The notes below the pieces were generated by a model. The model did no database searches. It was not told the DNA's origin and saw only the letters and a list, made by a program, of their open reading frames with translations. A program made the translations under genes and the position numbers. This document shows positions 1 through 11,200 of a DNA stretch of 64,000 nt, piece by piece. Source of the DNA: Pseudomonas hydrolytica (GTDB taxonomy: Bacteria > Pseudomonadota > Gammaproteobacteria > Pseudomonadales > Pseudomonadaceae). Location: positions 1,860,001-1,924,000 of the forward strand of contig NZ_CP099397.1 in the NCBI RefSeq assembly GCF_021495345.1, read 5' to 3'. The number at the start of each line of letters is the position of its first letter. Position 1 is the first letter of the stretch.

Positions 1-1278
1 GATGTCCACGGTGGCGACCATGCCGGGGATGATCAGCAGCGGATTCTCCTCGCTGCCGAGGTGGCTTTTATCGGTTCGCACCTGGATCAGATAGAAGCTG
101 TTGCCCTCCTCGTCGGTGATGGTGTCTGCGCTGATCAGCTCCAGATTGGCCTTGAGGCCGCCGTAGATGGTGTAGTCGTAGGCGGTGAACTTGACCATCG
201 CCTTCTGCCCCGGGTGGAGGAAGGCCACGTCCTGCGGACGCACCTTGGCTTCGATCAGCAGACTGTCGTCCAGCGGCACGATTTCCAGCATATCGCTGCC
301 GGGCTGCACCACGCCGCCGATGGTGTTGACCTTGAGCTGCTTGATCACGCCGCGTACCGGCGAAGTCACGGTGGTCCGGGTGACCTTGTCCTGAATGGCG
401 ACGCTGGTGGCGGTGATCTTCTGCAGTTCGGTGCGCACCTCGTTGAGCTCCTTGAAGGCTTCGGCGCGGAACGCCAGTTCGGATTCCTCCATCTTGCTCT
501 TGATCTCGCTCATCGCCGCTTCGGCGCGCGGGATGGCCAGGTTGGTGGCCTCCAGCGAGCCGCGCACTTCCACCACGCTGCGGCGCAGGCGCAGCACCTC
601 GACCTCGGAAATCGCCCCCGAGGCCACCAGCGGCTGCGACATGTTCAGTTCCTGTTGCAACAGGCCGAGGCTGGAGCGGTATTGCTGGGCCTTGGAGCGA
701 AATTCGGCGAGCTCCTGCTCCTTCTGCCGCAGCTGCTCGCCCAGGGTGCGTTGCTCGCTGCGCAGACGTTGCTGACGCGAGCGGTACAGGGCCAACTGGT
801 CCTCGGCCAGTTGCGGGGCGTCGCGGGTGATCTCTTCGGGCAGTTGCGGCGCCCGCCCTTCGGCTTCGGCACCGAGGCGTTCGAGGCGGGCGATCAGCGC
901 CAGTCGGTCGGCTTCGGTTTCACCGCGGTTGGAGAGAAAGCGCGTGTCGTCCAGTCTCAGCAGGGTGTCACCTTTGTCCACCACCTGACCTTCGCGCACG
1001 AATATCTCGCTGACGATACCGCCCTCCAGGTTCTGGATCACCTGCACCTTGCTCGACGGGATGGCCTTGCCCTCGCCGGTGGTGACCTCTTCCAGCACCG
1101 CGAAGTGCGCCCACACCAGCGCGGCGAGCAGGCAGGCACTGACGACCCAGACGGTGGCGCGGCTAAGCCAGGGAGAGTCCTCCAGAATGGCGCCTTCCAC
1201 TTCCGGCATGAATTCGGTGTCCTGGCGCTTTTCGCGCAGGCTGCCGAAGTAGTTGCCGAGGCTCTGGGTCGCTTGCAT
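1..1278 (-). CDS. lapC: LapC-type membrane fusion protein of type I secretion, 3' end cut by window edge
   Basis: HlyD-family periplasmic adaptor that bridges the inner-membrane ABC exporter (lapB, 12 bp upstream) to the outer-membrane channel (lapE). The visible 426 residues have a short cytoplasmic N-terminus, one membrane segment near residues 40-60 (WVVSACLLAALVWAHF), a lipoyl/barrel-sandwich half-motif (VIQNLEGGIV...VREGQVV), a long alpha-helical hairpin rich in Glu/Gln/Arg, and the returning barrel region (VTSPVRGVIKQLKVNTIGGVVQPG) typical of the family. The ATG at 1278 is preceded by AGGAG. The family is about 450 residues long, so only a few tens are probably missing beyond base 1. 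Last gene of the lapE-lapB-lapC operon. Confidence 0.93.
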   Translation of the reverse strand, partial: MQATQSLGNYFGSLREKRQDTEFMPEVEGAILEDSPWLSRATVWVVSACLLAALVWAHFAVLEEVTTGEGKAIPSSKVQVIQNLEGGIVSEIFVREGQVVDKGDTLLRLDDTRFLSNRGETEADRLALIARLERLGAEAEGRAPQLPEEITRDAPQLAEDQLALYRSRQQRLRSEQRTLGEQLRQKEQELAEFRSKAQQYRSSLGLLQQELNMSQPLVASGAISEVEVLRLRRSVVEVRGSLEATNLAIPRAEAAMSEIKSKMEESELAFRAEAFKELNEVRTELQKITATSVAIQDKVTRTTVTSPVRGVIKQLKVNTIGGVVQPGSDMLEIVPLDDSLLIEAKVRPQDVAFLHPGQKAMVKFTAYDYTIYGGLKANLELISADTITDEEGNSFYLIQVRTDKSHLGSEENPLLIIPGMVATVDI

Positions 1279-1290
1279 CGCTCGTCGCTC

Positions 1291-3450
1291 CTACAGGCTG
1301 GCCGGGCCGACACGGCCCTTGCGCAAGGCTTCGATCACCGCTTCCTTCGGTCCGTCCGCCACCACCTGGCCGTTGTCCAGCACGGCCAGGCGATCCACCA
1401 GGCTGAGCATGGAGGCGCGGTGGGTGATGAGGATCAGCGTCTTGCCCTGCACCCACTTGTGCAGGCGCTGGCGCAGCAGGTCCTCGCTGGTGTTGTCCAT
1501 GGCGCTGGTGGGCTCGTCGAGCACCAGGATTGGCGGGTCGAGCAGCAGCGCGCGGGCCAGCAGCACGGCCTGGCGCTGGCCGCCGGAGAGCAGCTGGCCG
1601 CGTTCACCCACCGGTCGGTCGAAACCTTGTGGGTGCTGGCGCGCCAGATCGACCACACCCGTCAGCTCGGCCACCTCCAGCATGCGTGCGTCGCTGACGT
1701 AACGGGCACCGAGAGTCAGGTTGTCGCGCAGGCTGCCGGCCAGCAGCGGCAGATCATGGGCGACATAACCGATCTGGTGGCGCAGGTCGGCCACGTCCAG
1801 TTGGCGCAGGTCCAGATTGTCCAGGAGGATCTGCCCCTCGTCGGCGCTGTAGAAGGCCATCAGCAACCGGGCCAGGGTGCTCTTGCCCGAGCCGCTGCGG
1901 CCGATGATGCCGAGGCGTTCACCAGCCGCCAGACGCAGGCTGACGTTGTTCAGTGCCGGTGCATTCTGTCCGGGGTAGGTGAAGCTGACCTGGCGAATCT
2001 CCAGGCTGCCCTTGAGCTGGGTGCGATCCAGCGGCCGCTGCTTGTCCTGGCGCTCCTGGGGCAGCGCCATCAGCGCGTCGGTGCTGGTCATGGTCAGGCG
2101 CGCCTGTTGATAGCGGGTGATTAACCCGGCGATCTGCCCCAGTGGGGCGAGGATGCGGCTGCCGAGCATGTAGCAGGCCACCAGCGCACCGACGCTGAGG
2201 TTGCCGGCGATGATCGCGTAGACGCCGGCAACGATGGTGGCCATGCCGGCGAATTGCTGCAGGAACAGGGTGCCGTTGGTGGCCAGCGAGGCGAGGAACT
2301 TTGCATGGCTGTCCAGGCGGGTGAGGGCGCCATGGGTCTGTTCCCACTGGTGCTGGCGCTCGCTTTCGGCGCCGCAGGCCTTGAGCGTTTCCAGGCCGCC
2401 GAGGGTTTCGATCAGCAGGGCCTGGCGCTGTGCGCCGAGTTGCAGGCTCTTCTGTACCGTGTCACGCAGGCGCACCTGGATGATGAAGGCGAACAGCGCG
2501 GTGATCGGGAATGCCAGCAGCGGGATGGCCACCAGCGGCCCGCCGATCAGCCAGATCACCAGCAGCATCAGCAGTGAGAAGGGCAGGTCGATCAGGCTGG
2601 TCAGGGTTACGGCGGTGAGAAAATCGCGCAGACCCTGGAAGTCATGGATGCTCTGCGCGAAGCCGCCCACGGTGGCTGGCCGCGCCTTCATCGACATGCC
2701 GGTGATGCGCTCGAACAGGGTGGCCGAGAGCACCACGTCGGTCTTCTTGCCGGCGGTGTCGAGCAGGTGCGCGCGCAGGATTTTCAGCAGCAGCTCGAAG
2801 CCGGTACCGATCAGCAGACCGATGGCCAGCACCCAGAGCGTGGCGGTGGCCTGGTTGGGCACCACGCGGTCGTAGGTCTGCATCACGAACAGCGGCACCA
2901 TCAGCCCCAGCAGGTTGATCAGCAGGCTGGCCAGTACGGCATCGGTATAGAGCCAGCGCGACAGCTTGAGTGTGTCGCGGAACCAAGCCTCGATGCGCGG
3001 AACCAGGGGTGTGCGCGCCTCTTCCAGCTCATGCCGCGGGCGGGCGAAGAAAGCCCTGCCGCTGTATTCGGCTGCCAGTTGTTCAAGGCTGACCCACTGC
3101 TCGCCGCCCTCCGTTTCGCAGGGCAGGATCTGCGCCTGTTGCTTTGCGCCCCATTGCCGCAGCACGGCGCTACGACCGTCCTTGAGCAGCAGCAGCACCG
3201 GCAGGTTCAGAGGGGATATGCTGGCGAGATCGCGCTGCAGCAGACGGCCTTGCAGCCCGGCCCGTGCCGCGGCACGCGCCAGCAGGTCGGGAGTCAGGCG
3301 TTGCTCAGGCATGGGCAGGCCGGCACTGAGGCTGCCACGGCTGGCCGAGCAGCCGTGCAGGCGACAGAGAATCAACAGACCATCGAGCAGCGGGTCATCA
3401 TGGCTGAGCCGCGGGTCGCTGGCGGGCATCGGCCGTTCCATGGTGGTCAA
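1291..3450 (-). CDS. lapB: LapB-type type I secretion ABC transporter (permease/ATPase)
   Basis: Inner-membrane exporter of the large adhesin encoded divergently. 719 residues, close to known LapB proteins. The N-terminal 1-130 region is a C39-like domain with no Cys-Gly catalytic pair, so it should bind substrate rather than cleave a leader. Residues about 165-440 hold the six-helix ABC membrane domain, and 480-719 the nucleotide-binding domain with Walker A GRSGSGKS, signature LSGGQ and Walker B ILVLDEP. The start is a TTG at 3450, chosen because GAGGAG sits 6 bases upstream; the next in-frame ATG (3441) would leave a 15-base gap. lapE ends 24 bp upstream and lapC starts 12 bp downstream, so one transcript is likely. 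Confidence 0.94.
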   Translation of the reverse strand: MTTMERPMPASDPRLSHDDPLLDGLLILCRLHGCSASRGSLSAGLPMPEQRLTPDLLARAAARAGLQGRLLQRDLASISPLNLPVLLLLKDGRSAVLRQWGAKQQAQILPCETEGGEQWVSLEQLAAEYSGRAFFARPRHELEEARTPLVPRIEAWFRDTLKLSRWLYTDAVLASLLINLLGLMVPLFVMQTYDRVVPNQATATLWVLAIGLLIGTGFELLLKILRAHLLDTAGKKTDVVLSATLFERITGMSMKARPATVGGFAQSIHDFQGLRDFLTAVTLTSLIDLPFSLLMLLVIWLIGGPLVAIPLLAFPITALFAFIIQVRLRDTVQKSLQLGAQRQALLIETLGGLETLKACGAESERQHQWEQTHGALTRLDSHAKFLASLATNGTLFLQQFAGMATIVAGVYAIIAGNLSVGALVACYMLGSRILAPLGQIAGLITRYQQARLTMTSTDALMALPQERQDKQRPLDRTQLKGSLEIRQVSFTYPGQNAPALNNVSLRLAAGERLGIIGRSGSGKSTLARLLMAFYSADEGQILLDNLDLRQLDVADLRHQIGYVAHDLPLLAGSLRDNLTLGARYVSDARMLEVAELTGVVDLARQHPQGFDRPVGERGQLLSGGQRQAVLLARALLLDPPILVLDEPTSAMDNTSEDLLRQRLHKWVQGKTLILITHRASMLSLVDRLAVLDNGQVVADGPKEAVIEALRKGRVGPASL

Positions 3451-3474
3451 TTTCTACTACTCCTCGAGCCGGTA

Positions 3475-4830
3475 TTACTTCATATCCGGCAAGCGCGCCT
3501 CGCTCTTCACGTCGGTGAGGGCTACGGCTTGTGCCGGGACTACGACCTGTTGCTGACGCAGCAGATCACCCATTGCCGCAATCACCCGATACATCGAGAA
3601 CTCCTCGCTGAAGCGAACCTCGGTGTAGCGGCGGTTGGCGGTGAACAGTTCGTTTTCGCTGTCGAGCAGATCGAGCAGGGTGCGCTGGCCCAGGCTGAAC
3701 TGCTGCTGGTAGGCCTCGCGCACGCGCGCGGTGTAATCCGCGTAGTCACGCGCCTTGGGGGTTTGCAGGCGGGCGTTTTCCATGGCGTTCCAGGCCAGCG
3801 AGAGGTTCTCGTTGAGCACTCGCAGCGCGTTGTTGCGAATGTCCATCGACTCGTTGATCTGATGCGCGGCCGATTGCAGGCGGGCCTTGTCGCGCATGCC
3901 GTTGAACAGGTTGTAGTTCATCACCACGGCGGCCCGCCAGGTGTTGTAGTGACCTTCGTCGCCCTGCACGTTGTCGTCAGCGGTGGTGGCGAGCTCCAGA
4001 TCGAAGCGCGGGTAGAAGGGCGACTTGGCCACTTCGTACTGTTTCTCGGCGGCATGTACGTCGGCTTGTGCCGACTTCAGGAAGGGATTGTTATCCATCA
4101 CGGTTTGCCGGGCCGCCATCAGATCGGCCGGCATGTTGCCTCTGATCGAGGCGGGCGATTCGAGCTGGTCGGGCAGGCGGCCGACAGCGCTGAAGAAGTT
4201 GGCTTCGGCATCGGCCAGGTTGACCTGCTCGGTGTAGAGGTTGTTCTGCGCCAGTGCCAGACGCGCTTCGGACTGGTCGAGATCGGCGGTGCTACCCACG
4301 CCCTGACGGCTGCGCAAGCCGATCTGATCGTTGATGCGCTGGTGCGCCTGCAGATTGTTGCGCGCCAGGTCGACCATCTCGCGGCGCATCAATACGTCCA
4401 GATACACCTCGACCGTACGCAATGCCAGGCTCTCGGAGGTGCCGAGCAGGCGATAGGCGCGCGAGTTGACCACCGCCTGGGTACGTGCCACTTCGTTGGG
4501 CGTGTTGAAACCGTCGAACAGCATCTGCCGCAGACGCAGTTCGGCATCGCGATAGGTCAGGGTTTCCTTGTTGTGGTCGCCCAGAGCCCGCGTGCTGGGG
4601 CTGTCGGTGCGTTCTCGGCCATAGCCCACCAGCAGGTCGACGGTCGGCAGATAGCCACCCTTGGCGAATTTCACGTCTTCATCCGATGAGAGACGGCTGT
4701 TGGCTGCGGCATGGATCTCGGGATGGTTGTCCAGCGTGCTCTGGATAGCCTCCGACAGGTTCATGGCCTGCACTTGACTGCAGACAGTCGCCAAAAACAT
4801 GGCGCTCCATAGCGGGGTTAAGGTGCGCAT
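3475..4830 (-). CDS. lapE: LapE/TolC-family outer-membrane channel protein
   Basis: Outer-membrane efflux duct of the adhesin secretion machine. 451 residues with an N-terminal signal peptide (cleavage probably after VQA, about residue 22) followed by the duplicated TolC/OEP repeat: MNLSEAIQSTLDNHPEI at the start of repeat one and long helical stretches rich in Asn, Ala and Gln. The motif LLDLLDSENELFTANRRY near residue 390 is typical of TolC. The SD AAGGAG lies just before the ATG. First gene of the minus-strand export operon and divergent from the adhesin gene, across a 447-bp AT-rich control region. Confidence 0.93.
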   Translation of the reverse strand: MRTLTPLWSAMFLATVCSQVQAMNLSEAIQSTLDNHPEIHAAANSRLSSDEDVKFAKGGYLPTVDLLVGYGRERTDSPSTRALGDHNKETLTYRDAELRLRQMLFDGFNTPNEVARTQAVVNSRAYRLLGTSESLALRTVEVYLDVLMRREMVDLARNNLQAHQRINDQIGLRSRQGVGSTADLDQSEARLALAQNNLYTEQVNLADAEANFFSAVGRLPDQLESPASIRGNMPADLMAARQTVMDNNPFLKSAQADVHAAEKQYEVAKSPFYPRFDLELATTADDNVQGDEGHYNTWRAAVVMNYNLFNGMRDKARLQSAAHQINESMDIRNNALRVLNENLSLAWNAMENARLQTPKARDYADYTARVREAYQQQFSLGQRTLLDLLDSENELFTANRRYTEVRFSEEFSMYRVIAAMGDLLRQQQVVVPAQAVALTDVKSEARLPDMK

Positions 4831-5277
4831 TGGCGTTTCTCCTTACTGAAGTTCTTATCCTGTCGCCAAAAAAATGGCTTTTTTCCCTGTCAAACCGTTT
4901 CAGGCTTGTAACATCACAGCTAAGAACAACTTTTGGAGAAGCTAAGAAGATTTTTTCACAACCTATATTCAGAAAAAATCTTATGAACTCTGCGAAAAGC
5001 AGCACATTGTTTGAGCCTATGAGCGGTTCAGCTCCTCATTTTCTATGGGTTGCATCGCTGAAATGGGCAGTCAGGCATCAAAAGGCGGGGATTCATCTGA
5101 TGGAGTAGTTCGACGCAGGTTGTGGTGACATTTTTTTGTCATTAGCGTTTTTTGGATTTTGCGCCGTTCCATTTCGATCAGTTGTCTTGGTTCTTCCTCC
5201 CGTTGTGAAAAAGGTGCTCTGACCCTTTTGCTAGGTACGTGTCGGCGGTGGTCGGCAGCTGTAGTGAGGATGGAATC
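4831..5277. promoter_or_regulatory. Divergent lapE / lapA control region, AT-rich
   Basis: 447 bp without a convincing gene, clearly richer in A+T than its surroundings, between two divergent transcripts. It holds A/T runs around 4865-4890 (an A7 block facing a T6 block across ATGGC), a palindrome TGACA-N6-TGTCA at 5126-5141, and long T tracts at 5131-5155. I could not fix -35/-10 pairs with confidence. Expression of such adhesins is often controlled by FleQ and c-di-GMP, but no good match to the FleQ GTCA-N6-TGAC type box was found. Confidence 0.6.
5126..5141. promoter_or_regulatory. Palindromic candidate operator TGACA-N6-TGTCA
   Basis: A perfect 5+5 inverted repeat around a T6 centre, about 137-152 bases before the lapA ATG and inside the AT-rich divergent control region. 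The shape fits a dimeric regulator site, but no specific regulator can be named from sequence. Confidence 0.35.
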
Positions 5278-8200
5278 ATGGCTACTCTCATTGGTGTCGT
5301 CAGTCAGGTTGTCGGCGAGGTGTTCGCGGTAGCGAGCGATGGATCGCGCCGGCCGATCAGCGAAGGGGATCGGGTTTACGCGGGCGAGCAACTGGTAACC
5401 GGTGCCTCCGGCGCCGTGGCCGTTACCATGACCAACGGCCAGCAACTGACCCTTGGGCGCGACAGCAGCATGACGCTGGACGCCCAGATGCTCGCCTACC
5501 GCGGTGAGTCGCAAGCCCCGGTCGCCGAAGCTCCTCCTGCCGCTCCCAGCGATGCCGACCTTACCGACGTCGAACGCCTGCAGGCGGCCATTGAAGCGGG
5601 TGTCGACCCGACGCTGGAGGGCGAGGCCACCGCTGCCGGCCCGGGCGCTGGCGGCGGAGCGGGCGGCGCCGGAGGCGGACATTCCTTCGTCTTGCTCGAC
5701 GAGGTCGGGGGAGCACTGGACCCGGTGATCGGTTTTCCCACGGCGGGCCTGCCGGGTGGGCCGGAGTTTCCGGAGGGGGAACCCATTGTCACTCCCGATC
5801 CGGTACCGCCGGCCATCATTGGCTTTCCGAGCGCGGGCCAGAGCAGTAACGCCGTGGACGAGGATGGTCTTCCTGGGGGTATCGCAGGAGGGCCTAACGA
5901 TCTAGCAGGTGAGGACACGGTTGTTACCGGGTCTCTAGGCTACAGCTTCGGTCCTAACGGAATCGGAAGCTTCGCGTGGAGCACCGACGGCCTTTCGGCC
6001 TTGGGTATCACCTCTCAGGGTGTACCGCTCGTATATAGCGTCAGTGCCGACGGCTTGACCCTCAGTGCCTTTGCCGGGGACGTTCTGGTATTCACCCTGC
6101 AGCTTACGGATCTTTCCACCGGTACCTACCAGTTCAGCATTTTTGCACCTCTCGATCACCCGGCTCCTTTGCCTGGCGGCAGCGACGAGAACGATCTGTT
6201 CTTTCTTTTCAACTACGTCATCACCGATGGTATCGGCAACTCGGCTACCGGCAGTCTGACGCTAGGTGTCAATGACGATACGCCCGAGCTGGCAGGCGTG
6301 CCTGGTGCTCGGCCAGTGGTTGAAGGTCTGGTTCACGAAGATGCCTTGAGCAATGGCAACCCCGAAGGAGCGCAGCAGACCGTAACCGTGTCTGGCGGGG
6401 CAGGCACGCTGGACGCTCTAGTCAATTTCGGCGCCGACGGACGCGGTAGCTTTTCCCTCGACGGCAGTGCCGCGGCACTGGAATCCCTCACCAATCAGGG
6501 ATTGTCATCTGGCGGGGTTCCGCTGACCTATGCGGTTTCTGCAGATGGCTCCACGCTTACGGCTTCCGCTGGCGGTAATGTGATCTTCACGCTGGTCGTC
6601 AACTCGGACGGTAGCTTCCTGTTCACGCTTCAGGGCCCGTTGGATCATCCAAGGGCTGATGGGGATGACAGCGAAACACTTGGCGATTCCAGTCTCAGGC
6701 TAGATTTCTCCGGTCTACTGATTGCAACCGATGGCGATGGTGACGCGGTAGTTGGCGGCTTTGCTGCTGGCAGCTTCGTGATCGATGTGGAAGATGATGT
6801 CCCGGTGCAGGCTGGCGAGAATGGCGAAGGTCCGCGTGTCGTCGGGCTGGTGCATGAGGACGCCCTGACCCCGGGCAATGCCGAAGGCAACGATCAGGTG
6901 CTGAGCGTCAGCGGCGGTGCCGGCACCCTGGATGCGTTGGTGAACTTCGGTGCCGATGGTCGCGGTGGTTTCCAGCTGAGTACCGAGCCGGGCGCGCTGA
7001 CAGCCCTGCAGAACCTGGGGTTGACCTCGGGCGGCGTGGCACTGAGCTACGCGGTTTCGGCAGATGGCACCACGCTGACGGCAACGGCGGGGGCCAAGAC
7101 CATCTTCACCCTGACGGTGGGTACCGATGGCAGCTACGAGTTCCTGCTGCAGGGTCCGCTGGATCATCCGCTGCAGAATGGCGATGACAGTGAAACCCTT
7201 GGTGGCAGCAACCTGGTGCTGGATTTCTCCGGCGTATTGATTGCCACCGACGGTGATGGCGACCCGATTGCCGGTGGCTTTGCTGCTGGCAGCTTCGTGA
7301 TCGATGTGGAAGATGATGTCCCGGTGCAGGCCGGCGAGAACGGCGAAGGCCCGCGTGTCGTCGGGCTGGTGCATGAGGACGCCCTGACCCCGGGCAATGC
7401 CGAAGGCAACGATCAGGTGCTGAGCGTCAGCGGCGGTGCCGGCACCCTGGATGCGTTGGTGAACTTCGGTGCCGATGGTCGCGGTGGTTTCCAGCTGAGT
7501 ACCGAGCCGGGGGCGCTGACAGCCCTGCAGAACCTGGGGTTGACCTCGGGCGGCGTGGCACTGAGCTACGCGGTTTCGGCAGATGGCACCACGCTGACGG
7601 CAACGGCGGGGGCCAAGACCATCTTCACCCTGACGGTGGGTACCGATGGCAGCTACGAGTTCCTGCTGCAGGGTCCGCTGGATCATCCGCTGCAGAATGG
7701 CGATGACAGTGAAACCCTTGGTGGCAACAACCTGGTGCTGGATTTCTCCGGCGTATTGATTGCCACTGACGGTGATGGCGACCCGATTGCCGGTGGCTTC
7801 CAGGCTGGTAGCTTCGTAATCGATGTGGAAGACGATGTCCCGGTGCTGAAACCCGTCGATCCACAGCGCCCGGCCCTTGGCGGAACGGTCCATGAGGACC
7901 TGCTTTCCCTGCCGCATACAGGTAATCCCGACAACGGAGGCCAGACGCTGGTGGTCAGTACCGCTGGCGGTGCAGGCAACCTGTCGTCGCTGGTCTCCTT
8001 CGGCGCTGACGGCCCTGGTGCCTTCGGTTTGGTCGAAAGCAGCGTGGCCGAGGGGCTGCTGGATGCCCAGGGACTGACGTCCGGTGGCGAGGGGCTGGTT
8101 TACGAAATGGTGCCAACCATCGTCGACGGCAAGCTGGTCAGTTCCACCTTGACCGCCGTATCGGCGGAAAGCCTGGGTAGCTACCCGGTGTTCACCCTGA

Positions 8201-11200
8201 CAGTCAATGCCGACGGCAGCTTCCACTTCGAGCTGCAGGGGCCCATCGATCATCCGGTGAAAGATGGTGACGACGACGAGTTGTGGTCCAACGGCGGCGT
8301 GTTCGGCATTGATTTCACCCAGTTGATCACCGCGACCGATGGGGATGGCGATCCCTTGCAAATGCCTGTCGATGCAGGCGGTCTGTTCGTCATCAATGTG
8401 CAGGACGACGTGCCCGAGCTGGTGGATGGTGCCAACGGCCACAGCCTGACCCTGACCTACAAGGGTGGCGACGCTTCCTACTTCAACAGCTATGGCTACT
8501 ACATCAAGGGCCCGGATGGCATACCGCTCAGTGGTCAGATCGTATGGGGCAATACCACCAATCTCAGCGGCGGCGATTCGATCACGCTTCATGGGTTGGA
8601 CCCGAGCCAGGTTGGCTTCTTCATCATTCCCAATGGTGGCTTTAACGCAGTCGCTAACGGTACCGCGGTAACCTTCCAGCAAGTGGATGGGCAGTGGAAA
8701 GCTTTTGCTGGTGCCACGCCGCTCAATGGTGCTGGTGGGGCTCATACGCTGTTCGACAATCCGGCGCTCAATCCCAGCAGCAAGTCCCATGTTCAGGACA
8801 ACGCCGCGCCAGGCAATCAGAACTGGGAAGACGTCAACAACGGAGACAGTGACAACGACTATAACGACGTCAATATTCAGGCCACCTGGAGCGGCAAGCT
8901 TGGCGGCACGGTGCATGAAGACAAGTTGCAGACTCCCAATCAGGGCAATCAGGAGAGTGGTCAGACCCTAGTGGTCAGCACGGCCAACGGCGCCGGCACC
9001 CTGGCGTCGCTTGTAGCCTTTGGTGCTGACGGCCCCGGTGTCTTCAAATTGGTCGAAACCGATGCTGCGATCGCCCTGCTGAGCCCGCAGGGGTTGAAGT
9101 CCGGTGGCGAGGCGCTGAGCTATGTCGTCAGCGAGCAGATGGTCGATGGTCAACCGGCCAGTGTGCTCGTCGCCACGGCTGCGGGGGGCTACCCGGTGTT
9201 CGAGCTGACGGTGTACGCCAACGGCGCCTTCAAGTTCGAGTTGAAGGGGCCCATCGACCACCCGCTGGCCGATGGCAATGACAGCGAGCTGTGGTCGTCG
9301 AATGGCTACTTCGGCATCGATTTCACCCAGTTGCTGAAAATCACCGACGGCGATGGCGACCCGCTATTGCTCCCCAAAGGCCTTGGCGGTCTGTTCGTGA
9401 TCAATATCGAGGACGATGTGCCGACGCTTGGCGTGGATGCGCTGGCTGACGCTGCACGTCTGCTCAAGGTCGCGCTGGATGAGACGGTGGGCGACCAGGA
9501 TCGCTATGCCGCCAATGATTCCGATGACGGCTATGTCAATGACGACGCGGCCAATGCCCTGGCCCAGGTCCAGACCAATGTGCTCGGCGGGTTGGTGTCT
9601 CTGTTCTCGATCAGCGGCAGCTACGGCGCGGATGGGGAAGGCACGACGGTCGGCAGCATGAGCTTCGTCGGTGTTCCCCAGGGTGGGCTGCTCACCAATC
9701 TGCAGGCTACCGATGGTGGAGCCATCAAGCTGGTTCCCGCAGGCAGCGATACGCTGAATGGCATCGATACCCAGGGGCATACCGTCTTTACCATCAAGAT
9801 CGTCAATGTAGGCGGCGGGGAGCTGCAGCTGCAGACAACCCTGTTCGAAGCCATTCGTCACGGCGACAACGATGGCCGTTTCGACGAGTCGATCGATCTG
9901 CTGATCACCGCTGGCGGCCCGCTACAACTGCTTTACCAGGTGACTCGCACGGATGCTGATGGCGACCCGGTCACCGCCTCGGGACGTGTCACCCTGGCCG
10001 ATGGCAACAGCTCGGTATTCAGTTTCGACGACGACGGCCCACAGCAGACCGTCGAGGTGTGCCTCACCGCCGATCTGGCCGGGCTCAAGGTCAGCCTCGA
10101 CGAGACTGTTGGCGCCAGCGATCGCTATGCCGCAGGCGAAAGCGAAGTCGGCGAAGCCTACAGTCAGACCGACAGCAACACCCCACCTCCGCACCTGGCG
10201 CGTTCGGTCACCAGCATCGAGGGTGGCCTGACCGCGCTGTTCAAGGCGGTCGGCGACTATGGCAGCGACGGGCAGGGCAGTCTGACCGGCCAGCTGAGCT
10301 TCGTCGGTTTCCCGGCCCTTGGCGGCCTGGCCACCACCTTGTCCTCCACCGCAGGCGGGGCGATCACCCTGTATCTGGAAGCAGGCGCCGTAGTGGGCCG
10401 CGATGCCAACGGCGGCGACCCGGTCCTGCGTATCGAGCTGGTGCAGGTCAATGGCCAGCCGCAGCTGCAGACCACGCTGTACGAGGCGATTCGTCATGGT
10501 GATAACAGCACCTTCGACGAGTCGGTGGACCTGCTGCTGACCGGGCAGAACAGCCTGGGTCTGCGCTACGAGGTGGTGCGTGTCGATGGCGATGGCGACG
10601 AGGTGCGGGCGTCGGCCGATATTTCCCTGGCCAACGCCAATAGCTCGATGTTCAGCTTCGACGACGACGGTCCCGTACTGCTCAGCGAACCGGAGTGCCT
10701 GCAGGCTGCCGAGATATCGGGTCTGATCGTCAGTGGCCAGCTGCAGGTCGATTTCGGCTCCGATGGTTTCGGCGCCTTCGATCTGTCAGGCAGTCAGCCG
10801 CCGGAGGGCAGTGGGCTAATTTACACCGTGCAGCCCGGAAACGATGGCGGCTCGACGCTGACGGCTACCACCTCCAGCGGTGACGTGTTCTTCATTCTTA
10901 CGGTCAAGGCAGACGGCAGCTATACCTTCGAACTGGTCAACGCACGGCCGGTGACTACGGTCGAGTACGACTTCCGGCAGATCAGCGCCGGTGGCCCGAC
11001 CCCGTCGTTCACCCTGACCGGAGCGGACGGTTTCAGCCTGACGATTTCCGGTGCCGATGGTAATGCCAACAACGACCCGGACAACGTCAACCCGTCCAAC
11101 CAGGGGCTGGGGGTCAACAACAACCTGATCAAGGGCTCCGATGTCGTCACCCTGAAGTTCAGCGAGGAGGTCTATAACGCCACGTTGCTGATCGACAAGT

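Noticed and set aside
3100..3450. Active C39 peptidase in LapB
   Set aside because: The expected Cys-Gly catalytic pair at the start of the domain is missing; the nearby Cys residues do not fit the position.
61..4689. Long plus-strand ORFs (687 and 681 codons) opposite lapC-lapB-lapE
   Set aside because: They are antisense to genes with clear motifs, are rich in His, Gln, Ala and Leu as expected from reversed high-GC codons, and have no domain-like content.
5239..5277. Upstream start for lapA adding 13 residues
   Set aside because: ATG 5278 has the better SD and gives a LapA-like beginning.
4831..5277. FleQ binding box before lapA
   Set aside because: The dyad seen is TGACA-N6-TGTCA rather than GTCA-N6-TGAC, so it is not called a FleQ site.
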